From contig CACANA010000010.1 in the NCBI GenBank assembly GCA_902533775.1, positions 1 to 34,651 of the forward strand: a stretch of DNA of 34,651 bases, written 5' to 3'. This document shows, one piece after another, positions 6,795 through 15,342 of the stretch (its first letter is position 1; each line of letters begins with the position of its first letter). Source of the DNA: an uncultured Pelagibacteraceae bacterium. GTDB taxonomy: Bacteria; Pseudomonadota; Alphaproteobacteria; Pelagibacterales; Pelagibacteraceae. The notes below the pieces were generated by a model. It worked only from the letters and a program-made list of their open reading frames with translations. It was not told where the DNA came from and made no database searches. Made by a program: the position numbers and the translations under genes.

Positions 6795-8138
6795 TTAATT
6801 TTTTTTGCTTTTTGAATAGTTTGTAATACCAGTTCTTAGTTTCTCGATTATTTCATCGATATGTTTTTTTTCACAGATAAACATTGGAGCAATAATTAAA
6901 CAATCTCCAGTCGCTTTAAAGTTAACTCCTGCATCATAACAGTGTTTGAAACATGTAAATCCTGCTGCGCCAGGTTTTTTATGCATTTTAATATCAATAC
7001 CACCCATCATTCCATAACCTCTTATGTTATCAACAACATCAATATCTTTTAAAGACATTAAACCTTCTTGGAAATATGGAGATAAATTTTTTGCTCTATT
7101 AAAGATATCATCTTTTTCAAAAATATCTTGAACCGCTAAGCCTGCAGCTACTGAGACAGGAATTCCAGAGTAAGTGTAACCATGAAATAATTCTATTGTT
7201 CCTTTTGGAGATCCATCCATAACTGTGTCATAAATTTCTTCTTTACACGCAACTGCACCTAAGGGACTTATTCCATTTGTTGTAGCTTTAGCCATTGTAA
7301 TAATATCTGGAGTAACACCGTATTCTTGCGATGCAAATGGTGAACCTGTCCTTCCCCATCCTGTGATAACTTCGTCAAAAACTAATAAAATACCATGCTT
7401 ATCGCAAATTTCTCTTAGTCTTTGTAAATATCCTTTTGGTGGAACTAATGTTCCTGTTGATCCAGCAATTGGCTCAACAATACAAGCTGCTATGTTCTCT
7501 GATCCAAAATTTGTACAAATTCTCTCAAGATCTTCTGCCATCTCTGCGCCTGTTTCAGGTTGACCTGAAACAAATTTATGTTCTGGTAAATGTGTATGTC
7601 TCATGTGAAGAACACCTGGCATCAAAACATTGGCAAATGTTTTCACGTTGTTAATCATTCCGCCAACAGAAGTAGCTCCGATATTCATTCCATGATAGCC
7701 TCTTTCTCTTCCAACAAACCTAAATCTATGTCCTTCACCTCTTGCTTTATGATATGCAACTGCAATTTTTATTGCAGTCTCAACAGCAGTAGATCCACAA
7801 ATTGTATAAAAAATTCTATTTAAATTTCCTGGTGTATGTTTTGAAATTTTTGTTGCAAGTTCAAATGAACCTCCAAAACCTTGTTGAAATGGTTGAGCAT
7901 AGTCTAATTTTTTTAATTGATTTGTAATTGCATTAATAATTTCTTCTCTTCCATGACCTAAAGGATTACAAAATAATCCCGAGCTTGCATCTATCTGAGT
8001 TTGACCTTGATGATTTTTTAAATAAACACCTTTTGCTTCTACAATCAATCTAGGAGACTCTTTAAAATCTCTATTAGATGTAAATGGCATCCAATGTTCA
8101 TTTAAAGAATTAGGTATTTGAGGTTTTTCTGAACTCAT
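6795..8138 (-). CDS. Class III omega-amino acid:pyruvate aminotransferase (taurine or beta-alanine)
   Basis: A PLP-dependent enzyme of 447 residues. The cofactor lysine is in DIITMAKATTNG, the conserved aspartate in LLVFDEVITGWGRTG, and the phosphate-binding region in TICGSTAVETAIKIA. The N terminus LNEHWMPFTSNRDF is typical of beta-alanine/omega-amino acid:pyruvate aminotransferases, whereas the location, divergent from tauABC and followed by ald, suggests taurine:pyruvate aminotransferase (Tpa). Both activities may coexist. The product from taurine would be sulfoacetaldehyde plus alanine. The divergent 190-base region in front is shared with tauA, so the two units may be co-regulated. Confidence 0.85.
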   Translation of the reverse strand: MSSEKPQIPNSLNEHWMPFTSNRDFKESPRLIVEAKGVYLKNHQGQTQIDASSGLFCNPLGHGREEIINAITNQLKKLDYAQPFQQGFGGSFELATKISKHTPGNLNRIFYTICGSTAVETAIKIAVAYHKARGEGHRFRFVGRERGYHGMNIGATSVGGMINNVKTFANVLMPGVLHMRHTHLPEHKFVSGQPETGAEMAEDLERICTNFGSENIAACIVEPIAGSTGTLVPPKGYLQRLREICDKHGILLVFDEVITGWGRTGSPFASQEYGVTPDIITMAKATTNGISPLGAVACKEEIYDTVMDGSPKGTIELFHGYTYSGIPVSVAAGLAVQDIFEKDDIFNRAKNLSPYFQEGLMSLKDIDVVDNIRGYGMMGGIDIKMHKKPGAAGFTCFKHCYDAGVNFKATGDCLIIAPMFICEKKHIDEIIEKLRTGITNYSKSKKN

Positions 8139-8161
8139 AATTATGTTCGATTCATAGACTA

Positions 8162-8167
8162 ATTATA
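8162..8167 (-). promoter_or_regulatory. Possible -10 box of the aminotransferase-ald operon
   Basis: Read on the minus strand, a perfect TATAAT lies 24 bases upstream of the aminotransferase ATG. No good -35 hexamer is at 16-18 bases; an ATGACT is at 20. In such AT-rich DNA a TATAAT is easily found by chance, so this is weak. Confidence 0.3.
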
Positions 8168-8187
8168 TAAATTAACCAGTAAATTTT

Positions 8188-8239
8188 AGTCATACTTGCT
8201 ATGTTAAATGACCGCAACTATAGGTTGTAACTTATGACT
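8188..8239. promoter_or_regulatory. Possible operator: repeated ATGAC half-sites in the tau divergent region
   Basis: The space between the aminotransferase and tauA holds AGTCATA at 8188-8194 and its exact reverse complement TATGACT at 8233-8239, with a further ATGAC at 8208-8212. The two plus-oriented copies are 26 bases apart. This could be a binding site for a regulator acting on both transcripts, but no TauR-type regulator is encoded in the window. Confidence 0.3.
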
Positions 8240-8328
8240 TTTGAAGCCTGTGTAATTTATTCATCATTTACTTAAAAGAAAATTTAAACTTAAATATCGA
8301 TAATTAAATTTAATTAAGAGGAGATGAA

Positions 8329-9270
8329 ATGAAAAAAATAATTAGTTTCATTTTAGGAAGTTTATTTGCTCTAAACTTAACAATCACAGCAGCAAACTCT
8401 GCTGCGAACGAAGTTAGAGTTGCATACTTTCTAGAGTGGCCAAGTCCAAATTTAGAGGACATGCAAAAAAAGAATTTTGCTAAAGCCTTAGGAGTTCCAG
8501 TAAAATGGACAAACTTCACAAATGGTGGAGCAATGACAGATGCTATGTTAGCAGGAGATATTGATATTTCTTACTCACAAGGTTTAGTACCATTTATTAA
8601 TGCTGTAAAATCAAATGCACCTATCAAATTAGTTGATATTGCAATGGAGTACGGAATGGGTGGAACAACTTGTGTAACATCTAATGCTTCAGGAATAACA
8701 AAAGCAAATGCAACTGAATTAGAAGGTAAAAAAGTTGCTGTTCCGTTAGGTACTATGGCTGAGTACGTTTTCGACGAAAGTATGAAAGTTGTCGGCGCTG
8801 ACAGAAGCAAAATGGATATTATTCAAATGGACCCTGAAGAAGGTGCGGCTGCATTAGTAAGTGGAGATGTAGTAATGGCATGTCTATTTGGTGGTAATTC
8901 TATCAAAGCTGCAGTTGCTGTAGGATCAAGACTTTTAACTGTTCAAGAGGCAAGAGATGCAGGTATTTTAGGAATAGATATTACTTCTGTAACAGACAAG
9001 TTTATGAAGGAAAATCCTGGAATGTTGAGAACTTTTATTGAAGTAACTCATGAAGCAAATGAAAGATATAGAAATGGAAAAAGTGATATGAATTCTATGT
9101 CAAAAGCTTCGGAGATGAAAATTGCTGATATGAAAGAAACTTTAAGTGGTTTCAAATTCTTAACTCCAGAAGAAACTAAAAAATCTATGGAAAGCGGAAA
9201 CTTAGATGCATTCTTAAAAGGAATGGGAACTCCAGGTGGAGCAGTAGACACTAGTTTCTTACCTTTATAA
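8329..9270 (+). CDS. tauA: Taurine ABC transporter, periplasmic binding protein
   Basis: A 313-residue secreted protein with a signal peptide (KKIISFILGSLFALNLTITAANSA). The mature start VRVAYFLEWPSPN and the following MTDAMLAGDIDISYSQG closely follow the TauA group of marine Alphaproteobacteria (NMT1/SsuA-like fold). It would capture taurine in the periplasm and deliver it to TauBC. A strong ribosome site (AAGAGGAGAT) precedes the ATG. It is followed by an intrinsic terminator-like hairpin before tauB, which would give more binding protein than permease. Taurine as ligand is inferred from family resemblance and the aminotransferase/ald neighbours; a related sulfonate or hypotaurine cannot be excluded. 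Confidence 0.85.
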   Translation: MKKIISFILGSLFALNLTITAANSAANEVRVAYFLEWPSPNLEDMQKKNFAKALGVPVKWTNFTNGGAMTDAMLAGDIDISYSQGLVPFINAVKSNAPIKLVDIAMEYGMGGTTCVTSNASGITKANATELEGKKVAVPLGTMAEYVFDESMKVVGADRSKMDIIQMDPEEGAAALVSGDVVMACLFGGNSIKAAVAVGSRLLTVQEARDAGILGIDITSVTDKFMKENPGMLRTFIEVTHEANERYRNGKSDMNSMSKASEMKIADMKETLSGFKFLTPEETKKSMESGNLDAFLKGMGTPGGAVDTSFLPL

Positions 9271-9290
9271 TTTAAAGATTAGAATAATTA

Positions 9291-9324
9291 AATAGGCGCC
9301 AATTTTATTGGTGCCTATTTTTTT
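9291..9324 (+). terminator. Intrinsic terminator/attenuator between tauA and tauB
   Basis: The sequence AATAGGCGCCAA-tttta-TTGGTGCCTATT forms a 12-pair stem with a single G-T wobble and is followed by TTTTT. It sits 20 bases after the tauA stop and 29 bases before the tauB start. Partial termination here would explain excess expression of the binding protein relative to the membrane complex. Confidence 0.85.
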
Positions 9325-9352
9325 AAGTAAATATTTTATATAAAGTCAGCTA

Positions 9353-10150
9353 ATGAGTGATTTGATATCTCAAAATCTAAACATGATTTTCAAAACTCCA
9401 AAAGGAGAGACTGTTCATGCTTTAAAAGATTTAAATTTCAAATTAAAAAAAGGAGAACTGTTAACTGTTCTTGGGCCCTCTGGTTGTGGAAAAACAACTT
9501 TATTAAATATTGCAGCTGGTTTCTTAAGACCAACATCTGGAAATATAACTTTGAACGGTAAAGAAATTGACGGGCCTGGAGTTGAAAGAGGCATGGTTTT
9601 TCAACAAGGTGCATTATTTGAATGGTTAACTGTTGCTGAAAACGTCAACTTTGGTCTTAGAATGAAAAAAAAAGATCCTATAGAAACTTCAAAAAAAGTT
9701 GATGATTGGCTGGAGATTGTTGGCTTAAAAGGATTTGGAAATACCCCAACATATCAATTATCTGGAGGAATGCAGCAAAGAGTAGCTCTTGCAAGGTGTT
9801 TAATTAATGATCCGGATTTGATTTTAATGGATGAACCTTTAGGTGCCCTTGATGCTCTAACAAGAGAAAAAATGCAATCATTAGTTTTGAAAATTTGGAA
9901 AGAAACTGGAAAAACAATTATTTTAATTACACATTCAGTTGAAGAAGCACTACTGCTTGGTGAAAGGTTGTACGTAATGGCACCAAGACCAGGTAGGATA
10001 CATAAAGAATATAATCTTCCATTTGCAGAGATGGGATTAAAAGAAGATTTAAGAGAAATAAAAAAAAATAAAGATTTTTCATCAAAAAGAGAAGAAATTT
10101 TATCCATGATTTGGAACATGGAGGAAGAAATTATGGGAAAAGAAAATTAA
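9353..10150 (+). CDS. tauB: Taurine ABC transporter, ATP-binding protein
   Basis: A 265-residue nucleotide-binding subunit with Walker A GPSGCGKTT, Q-loop FQQGALFEW, signature LSGGMQQRVALARC, Walker B LILMDEPLGALD and the H-loop ITHSVEEAL. The FQ(Q)xALxxW Q-loop and overall length fit the TauB/SsuB/nitrate group. It powers import through the permease that begins immediately after its stop codon (TAA followed directly by ATG), which implies translational coupling. No regulatory C-terminal domain is present beyond about residue 215. Confidence 0.9.
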   Translation: MSDLISQNLNMIFKTPKGETVHALKDLNFKLKKGELLTVLGPSGCGKTTLLNIAAGFLRPTSGNITLNGKEIDGPGVERGMVFQQGALFEWLTVAENVNFGLRMKKKDPIETSKKVDDWLEIVGLKGFGNTPTYQLSGGMQQRVALARCLINDPDLILMDEPLGALDALTREKMQSLVLKIWKETGKTIILITHSVEEALLLGERLYVMAPRPGRIHKEYNLPFAEMGLKEDLREIKKNKDFSSKREEILSMIWNMEEEIMGKEN

Positions 10151-12076
10151 ATGTTTACTCAAATAATAACAATATTAATTCTTGTATCAATTATCGGGTG
10201 CATACTTTATGGAAGACGTTTAATAAAAACTGAAAAAGTTGATGCAGTTTTTGGAAATCCAGAAAGAGCAAAAGGTGGAACTCATTGGATAATTGTTGGA
10301 AGCAGTGCAATATTGTTGGTCTGGCTTTATTATTCTTGGGATATTGCAAAAGGATTTTATCCAAAATCAGCAAATGAATTATGTCAGGTCGCAAAAATAA
10401 ATGAGTCTTTATTAGGATTAAAATATCAATTTCCAATTGAAGAAAGAGAATTCAAAAGTACTTCAATAATAAAAATAGAAAATAAAAATCTTAAAAAAAT
10501 AAGTTTAGAAATTCAAAATTCGTCAGATTTAAGCAACTTACAGAAAACTGCATTAGTTGGTTTTATTAATAAAACAAACAAATTAATTCCATTACTTACT
10601 AATGATAATCTAATGGAGATTAACACAAAAATTAAAATAGATGAGATGACTGATGAAATTAGATTGTTAAGCACTAATTTTCAAAAGAAAGATTATCCAT
10701 TTGAAACACCAGATCAAAAAAATGAAAGACTAAAGGCAATTGCTGAGCAAGGAAGCTGGGGCATAGTAACTGTAAGTGCCGGAACAGGATCAATAGAAAA
10801 TACTATTGAAGTGCCTTTAGTGCCTGAAACAGATAGAGGTTTAAAATTTCACGCTGCAGCTGAACAATTAAAAAAAATTAATGATAAATTTTTTAAATTA
10901 AGAAACCATAATCCTCAATTCAAAAATGCAATAAAAGAACTTAAATCAGAGATAAAATTATATAGAAAAAATTTAGATGACAATGAAGAAGTGGCATCTA
11001 CTTACGCAAAAAACATTGTAAAAATTGCAAGAAGAATTGAATTTGCAAGTATTTATCCACCAAATGCTCTTAATGAAATGCAAAATGCAATTATTGAATT
11101 TGATAATCTTCAAAAAACTGAGCAAGGGGGTTTAAGATTAATTGACATTCTTTTATTCCCTGCAGGAACTATAGTTGCAAGTGGTCCTAGTTGTTCTGAG
11201 CAAGGTTCAGGTAGATGGCTACCAAAACCCTCGGATACACTTAATAAATTTATTTTAATGTCTAAGCCAAGCGTAGGTTACAAAAATATTCCACTTCTTT
11301 GGATTGATATGATGGATGTAAGCCAAATAATTGGCTTTATGTTGCCAGATTGGATAGCTGATGTTTTGCCTGGAGAATATCCTGTTCACACTAAAGATGG
11401 TGTGGTTAAGCAAAATTTTAAAGGTAAAGTTTTAAAAATTGTTACAGGTGATTTTAAATTATTTAAAATTCCTGTTCCGTATGGTCATATTTGGGATTCA
11501 TTTTTAAGAGTTTTTCTAGGATTAGTTTTTGGAATATTGATTGGTGTACCATTAGGACTTTTTATGGGTTTAAATAGATTTGCTAAAGGTTTCTTTGATC
11601 CATTAATTGAACTGTATAGACCAGTACCCCCTCTTGCGTGGGCTCCTTTAATAATCTCGGTTTTAGGGATTGATAATACTGGAAAAGTATTTTTATTATT
11701 TATGGTTTCATTATCTATAATGATCATTTCAGCTAGAGCCGGAGCATCAGGTACACAGTTATCTAAAATACATGCAGCGCATTCTCTTGGTGCTTCTAAA
11801 AGACAGATACTTAGATATGTTATTTTTCCAAATTCTTTACCTGAAATTTTAACAGGTATTAGAGTGGCGGTTGGTATGTGTTGGGGAACTTTAGTTGCAG
11901 CAGAATTTTTAGCAGGTACAACTGGAATTGGATTTGTTGAAAATGTTGCCAAAAAGTATTTTCAATATGAAGTAATTTGGATCACAATTTTTATTATGGG
12001 TATGTTGGGTCTTCTATTTGACGTAACTTTGAGAAAAATTATAGATAAGACAATTCCTTGGAGAGGAAAAGGTTAA
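10151..12076 (+). CDS. tauC: Taurine ABC transporter permease with large N-terminal periplasmic extension
   Basis: The C-terminal 200 residues are an ordinary binding-protein-dependent permease with the EAA-type loop HSLGASKRQILRYVIFPNSLPEI, helices from DSFLRVFLGLVFGILIG onward, and ending RKIIDKTIPWRGKG. Typical TauC/SsuC proteins are about 260-280 residues, whereas this one is 641. The extra part has one helix at the N terminus, a second at about residues 48-65 (IIVGSSAILLVWLYYSW), then some 330 mostly polar, helix-rich residues predicted outside the membrane. Its role is unknown; it could dock TauA or oligomerise. It is the last gene of the tau operon and its stop lies 3 bases from the end of the convergent ATPase gene. 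Confidence 0.88.
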   Translation: MFTQIITILILVSIIGCILYGRRLIKTEKVDAVFGNPERAKGGTHWIIVGSSAILLVWLYYSWDIAKGFYPKSANELCQVAKINESLLGLKYQFPIEEREFKSTSIIKIENKNLKKISLEIQNSSDLSNLQKTALVGFINKTNKLIPLLTNDNLMEINTKIKIDEMTDEIRLLSTNFQKKDYPFETPDQKNERLKAIAEQGSWGIVTVSAGTGSIENTIEVPLVPETDRGLKFHAAAEQLKKINDKFFKLRNHNPQFKNAIKELKSEIKLYRKNLDDNEEVASTYAKNIVKIARRIEFASIYPPNALNEMQNAIIEFDNLQKTEQGGLRLIDILLFPAGTIVASGPSCSEQGSGRWLPKPSDTLNKFILMSKPSVGYKNIPLLWIDMMDVSQIIGFMLPDWIADVLPGEYPVHTKDGVVKQNFKGKVLKIVTGDFKLFKIPVPYGHIWDSFLRVFLGLVFGILIGVPLGLFMGLNRFAKGFFDPLIELYRPVPPLAWAPLIISVLGIDNTGKVFLLFMVSLSIMIISARAGASGTQLSKIHAAHSLGASKRQILRYVIFPNSLPEILTGIRVAVGMCWGTLVAAEFLAGTTGIGFVENVAKKYFQYEVIWITIFIMGMLGLLFDVTLRKIIDKTIPWRGKG

Positions 12077-12079
12077 TCC

Positions 12080-13135
12080 TTAATCGTTAAGCAACCGTAA
12101 TTCTTTTTCGTCGAATTTTAAGTAAACGTTTTCTCCAACATTAAATATTTCATTGGTATCACTAGAAACTACGTAAATTTTACCGACCTTTGAATTAACT
12201 ATGTACTGATAACTATTTCCAACGAATGACGCGTTATTAACAGATGCATGTATTGAGTTTTCTTCAGGACTTTTTGAAATAGTTATTTTTTCTGGTCTTA
12301 AAGAGACAGAAACTGAACTTTCTAATTTTTGATCACTTTCTATATTAATTTTCATTTCTGCTAATTGAATCTCGTAAACATTATTATTTTGATTAATGAT
12401 TTCAGCTTTAACAACATTTGCATCTCCTATGAAGTTGGCTACAAATTTAGTTTTAGGAAAATTATACAATTCTTTTGGGCTACCTTGTTGAGCAATAATA
12501 GCATTGTTCATTACAATTACTTTGTCAGAAATTGCTAATGCTTCCTCTTGATCATGAGTTACATAAATTGTAGTTACTCCAAGTTTTTGTTGAATTTCTC
12601 TAATATCCTCTCTTACTTGTCTTCTTAATTTTGCATCTAAATTAGATAAAGGCTCGTCAAAGAGTAAAACTTTAGGTTTCAGCACAATTGCTCTTGCGAC
12701 AGCTACTCTTTGTTGCTGACCTCCAGATAATTCTGAAGGCATCCTATTTTCATATCCTTCTAAATTAACCAACTTAAGAGTTTCTAATGACTTTTCTGTA
12801 AATTCTTCTTTTGGAACATTAATCATCTTCAAACCATAAGATACATTTTCAAGTACACTCATGTGTGGAAACAATGCATAAGATTGAAATACCATAGATA
12901 CATCTCTATCGGTTGCTGGTAATAACGTTACATCTTCATTATCCACTAAAATTTTTCCACTTGTAGCTCTCTCTAAACCAGCAATAATTCTTAAAGAAGT
13001 AGTTTTTCCACATCCTGATGGACCTAATAGCGTAGTTAAAGTTCCTGCCTCAAAAGCACAACTGACATTATCCACAGCAATAGTCTCATTAAATTTTTTT
13101 GTAATATTTTCAAATTTTACTTCAGCTTTTTTCAT
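12080..13135 (-). CDS. ABC importer ATP-binding protein (FbpC/PotA-like)
   Basis: A 351-residue ATPase with Walker A GPSGCGKTT, signature LSGGQQQRVAVARA, Walker B VLLFDEPLSNLDAKLR and H-loop THDQEEAL. A C-terminal TOBE-type domain follows (about residues 240-351), with VSVSLRPEKITIS as its recognisable strand, as in FbpC, PotA and UgpC. It overlaps the permease stop by one base (TAATG), so it belongs to the AfuA/FbpA-type importer upstream. Because two other importers in this window lack an ATPase, it could also serve them, though nothing in the sequence shows that. Confidence 0.88.
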   Translation of the reverse strand: MKKAEVKFENITKKFNETIAVDNVSCAFEAGTLTTLLGPSGCGKTTSLRIIAGLERATSGKILVDNEDVTLLPATDRDVSMVFQSYALFPHMSVLENVSYGLKMINVPKEEFTEKSLETLKLVNLEGYENRMPSELSGGQQQRVAVARAIVLKPKVLLFDEPLSNLDAKLRRQVREDIREIQQKLGVTTIYVTHDQEEALAISDKVIVMNNAIIAQQGSPKELYNFPKTKFVANFIGDANVVKAEIINQNNNVYEIQLAEMKINIESDQKLESSVSVSLRPEKITISKSPEENSIHASVNNASFVGNSYQYIVNSKVGKIYVVSSDTNEIFNVGENVYLKFDEKELRLLND

Positions 13136-15333
13136 TATCCTAAATTTCCTTGTAGCATTCCTGCTGTTTGATCTCTTCTTCCTAATTTACGTTTACCTAT
13201 TATTAATTGCATTAATGTTATTGTAAATAACATTACAACTATTAATGCAGATGAATATACAATTGCTAGACCATAATCATTATTTTCTAGCCTTCCTAAT
13301 ATATATGAGACAGCCAAATCATAATTAGCGCTAACAAGAAATATAACAGCACTAATTGCTGTCATTGCTCTAACAAAACTAAAAACTAAAGAAGCAGTAA
13401 TTGCAGGTTTAAGTAATGGAAGAATTACATTTCTAAATGTTTGAGAGCTAGAGGCATTTAATGTTGAAGACGCCTCATCTAAATGAGGATCTAATTGGTT
13501 CATTGCAGCAATACCTGCCCTAACCCCGACTGGCATATTTCTAAATACAAATGCGATCACCAAAATAATTCCTGTGCCCGTAAGTTCAAGTGGCGGTACA
13601 TTGAATGCAAAAACGTAACTCACGCCAATAACACTTCCAGGTATAGCAAAACTTAACATTGTACCAAATTCAAAAGCATTTTTTCCTCTAAACTTGTGTC
13701 TTGTTAGAAGATATGCAGTTAAAATACCTATTGCGGCTGTCGGTAAAGAGGAGATTAATGCTATTGTAAAAGTAGTGTTGAAAGAATTCCATGCTGTACC
13801 AGTCCATAAAATTCCTCTTTCTTTCACCCAATCAACGCTAAATGCTTCAATGTAATGTCTCAATGTAAAGCTATGATCAACACCCCACATTTCTACAAAT
13901 CCACCAAACATTATCATTACATAAATTATAAATGTAAGTAGTGCCCAAGGTAAAACTGTTGAGTAAATTATCCATTTAGTTTTATTTGGTAATTCAGGGT
14001 GAACTCCGCTATCCCCTTTGCCAGAAATTGAAATATAAGATTTTTTTCCTAACCATTGGTTCTGAAGATAAAACACTACTAGAACAACAGTTAATAAAAT
14101 CATTGCTAGTATTGCGGCTTTTGTCTCATCATACTGTGCACCAACAATTGCAAAAAATATTTCTGTAGATAAAACGTCATATTCAGCACCTAAAACTAAT
14201 GGATTTCCAAAGTCGGCTAAGCTTTCAATAAACCCAAGTAAAAATGCATTTGCTATTCCAGGTCTCATTAAAGGTAATGTAACAGTTTTAAAAACTTGCC
14301 ATTTAGAAGCTCTCAATGTTTGTGAAGCCTCTTCCATTGCGGGACTTACACTTTCAACAACTCCTATTAAAACTAAAAATGCTATTGGTGTAAATGCAAG
14401 TGTTTGAGCAAACCATATTCCTGGTAAACCGTAAATCCATCTTGAGGGCTCAATCTCAAATGCCCATTCAAGAAAAGAACTTACGACACCTGTTCTACCA
14501 AATAAAATTATTATCGCTAAACCAATGACAAATGGAGGGGTTATTATTGGTAAGACAGATAAGACTCTAATCGTTTTTTTAAATTTAAAGCTTGTTCTTG
14601 CAATTAATAAAGCAAAACCTAAACCCAAAACTGTTGATGAGAAAGCTGTGAGCGTTCCCATAGTAACAGTGTTCCAAAAAACACCACATGCATAGTCACT
14701 ATATAGACAATCAAGACCCCAAATTCCTTTATTAAAAATTTTGGTTGAAAAGTTACTGATTTCATATCCTCCTTCCGTACCTTTAAAGGCAACAGCAAAC
14801 ATTCTAAAAATAGGAAAAAAAACAAAAGTTGAAACTAAAATAATAATACTTCCAATGCTTCCTACAATAAAATTATCTCCGTTTAGCCATCCACGTGAAG
14901 ATAAGCCATGAGTAATATAAAATATAAATGTACAGCATGTAAGAACTGCACCAGATCCTACACCAAATTGATTTTCTACATCACCAAAAATTGATTGAAA
15001 AATTTCAAAGTTCCATCCTCTTATGCCAATTGAAAACCCTTGAAGAATAAAATAAAAAATACCAAATAATCCGGAGTACAAGAAAATTTTGGAGTAAATG
15101 GGATTATTCTGATTTAATTTTAAAGTTGTTAAAGGAAAAAATAAAGGAACAATTAAAGGTAGAAGCCAATATTTTTTATTTATAAATACCTGTGGTAATA
15201 CAGAACCGTAATCTTCTAAAGAATATTCTAATATCCAGTTTATTGAGAAAAACCCGTCACCTGTTACATACCATGGAAATATTAGGAAACCCAATACTCC
15301 GATGAGCATCCAACAGATAACGAGCCCTCTCAT
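13135..15333 (-). CDS. Double-length ABC permease (FbpB/AfuB-like)
   Basis: This 732-residue membrane protein holds two permease domains in one chain. The first EAA loop is EEASQTLRASKWQVFKTVTL and the second is DEASSTLNASSSQTFRNVIL, each followed by LPL(M/L)(R/K)P in the permease core. About 200 residues of additional helices precede the first domain. The fused two-domain form is normal for iron(III)/AfuB-type importers such as FbpB. The gene follows the binding protein by 9 bases and overlaps the ATPase start by one, giving a complete three-gene importer. Substrate specificity rests with the binding protein, which is ambiguous. Confidence 0.9.
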   Translation of the reverse strand: MRGLVICWMLIGVLGFLIFPWYVTGDGFFSINWILEYSLEDYGSVLPQVFINKKYWLLPLIVPLFFPLTTLKLNQNNPIYSKIFLYSGLFGIFYFILQGFSIGIRGWNFEIFQSIFGDVENQFGVGSGAVLTCCTFIFYITHGLSSRGWLNGDNFIVGSIGSIIILVSTFVFFPIFRMFAVAFKGTEGGYEISNFSTKIFNKGIWGLDCLYSDYACGVFWNTVTMGTLTAFSSTVLGLGFALLIARTSFKFKKTIRVLSVLPIITPPFVIGLAIIILFGRTGVVSSFLEWAFEIEPSRWIYGLPGIWFAQTLAFTPIAFLVLIGVVESVSPAMEEASQTLRASKWQVFKTVTLPLMRPGIANAFLLGFIESLADFGNPLVLGAEYDVLSTEIFFAIVGAQYDETKAAILAMILLTVVLVVFYLQNQWLGKKSYISISGKGDSGVHPELPNKTKWIIYSTVLPWALLTFIIYVMIMFGGFVEMWGVDHSFTLRHYIEAFSVDWVKERGILWTGTAWNSFNTTFTIALISSLPTAAIGILTAYLLTRHKFRGKNAFEFGTMLSFAIPGSVIGVSYVFAFNVPPLELTGTGIILVIAFVFRNMPVGVRAGIAAMNQLDPHLDEASSTLNASSSQTFRNVILPLLKPAITASLVFSFVRAMTAISAVIFLVSANYDLAVSYILGRLENNDYGLAIVYSSALIVVMLFTITLMQLIIGKRKLGRRDQTAGMLQGNLG

Positions 15334-15342
15334 TATAATTCC

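Noticed and set aside
7363-7823. Three overlapping plus-strand ORFs of 66-77 aa
   Set aside because: All lie antisense to the class III aminotransferase, which is intact.
8146-8154. GTTCGATTC resembling a tRNA T-loop
   Set aside because: No flanking acceptor, anticodon or D-arm stems could be built around it.
9754-10119. 121-aa minus-strand ORF
   Set aside because: Antisense to tauB, whose motifs are complete; serine-rich shadow translation.
11485-11952. 155-aa minus-strand ORF
   Set aside because: Antisense shadow of the permease core of tauC.
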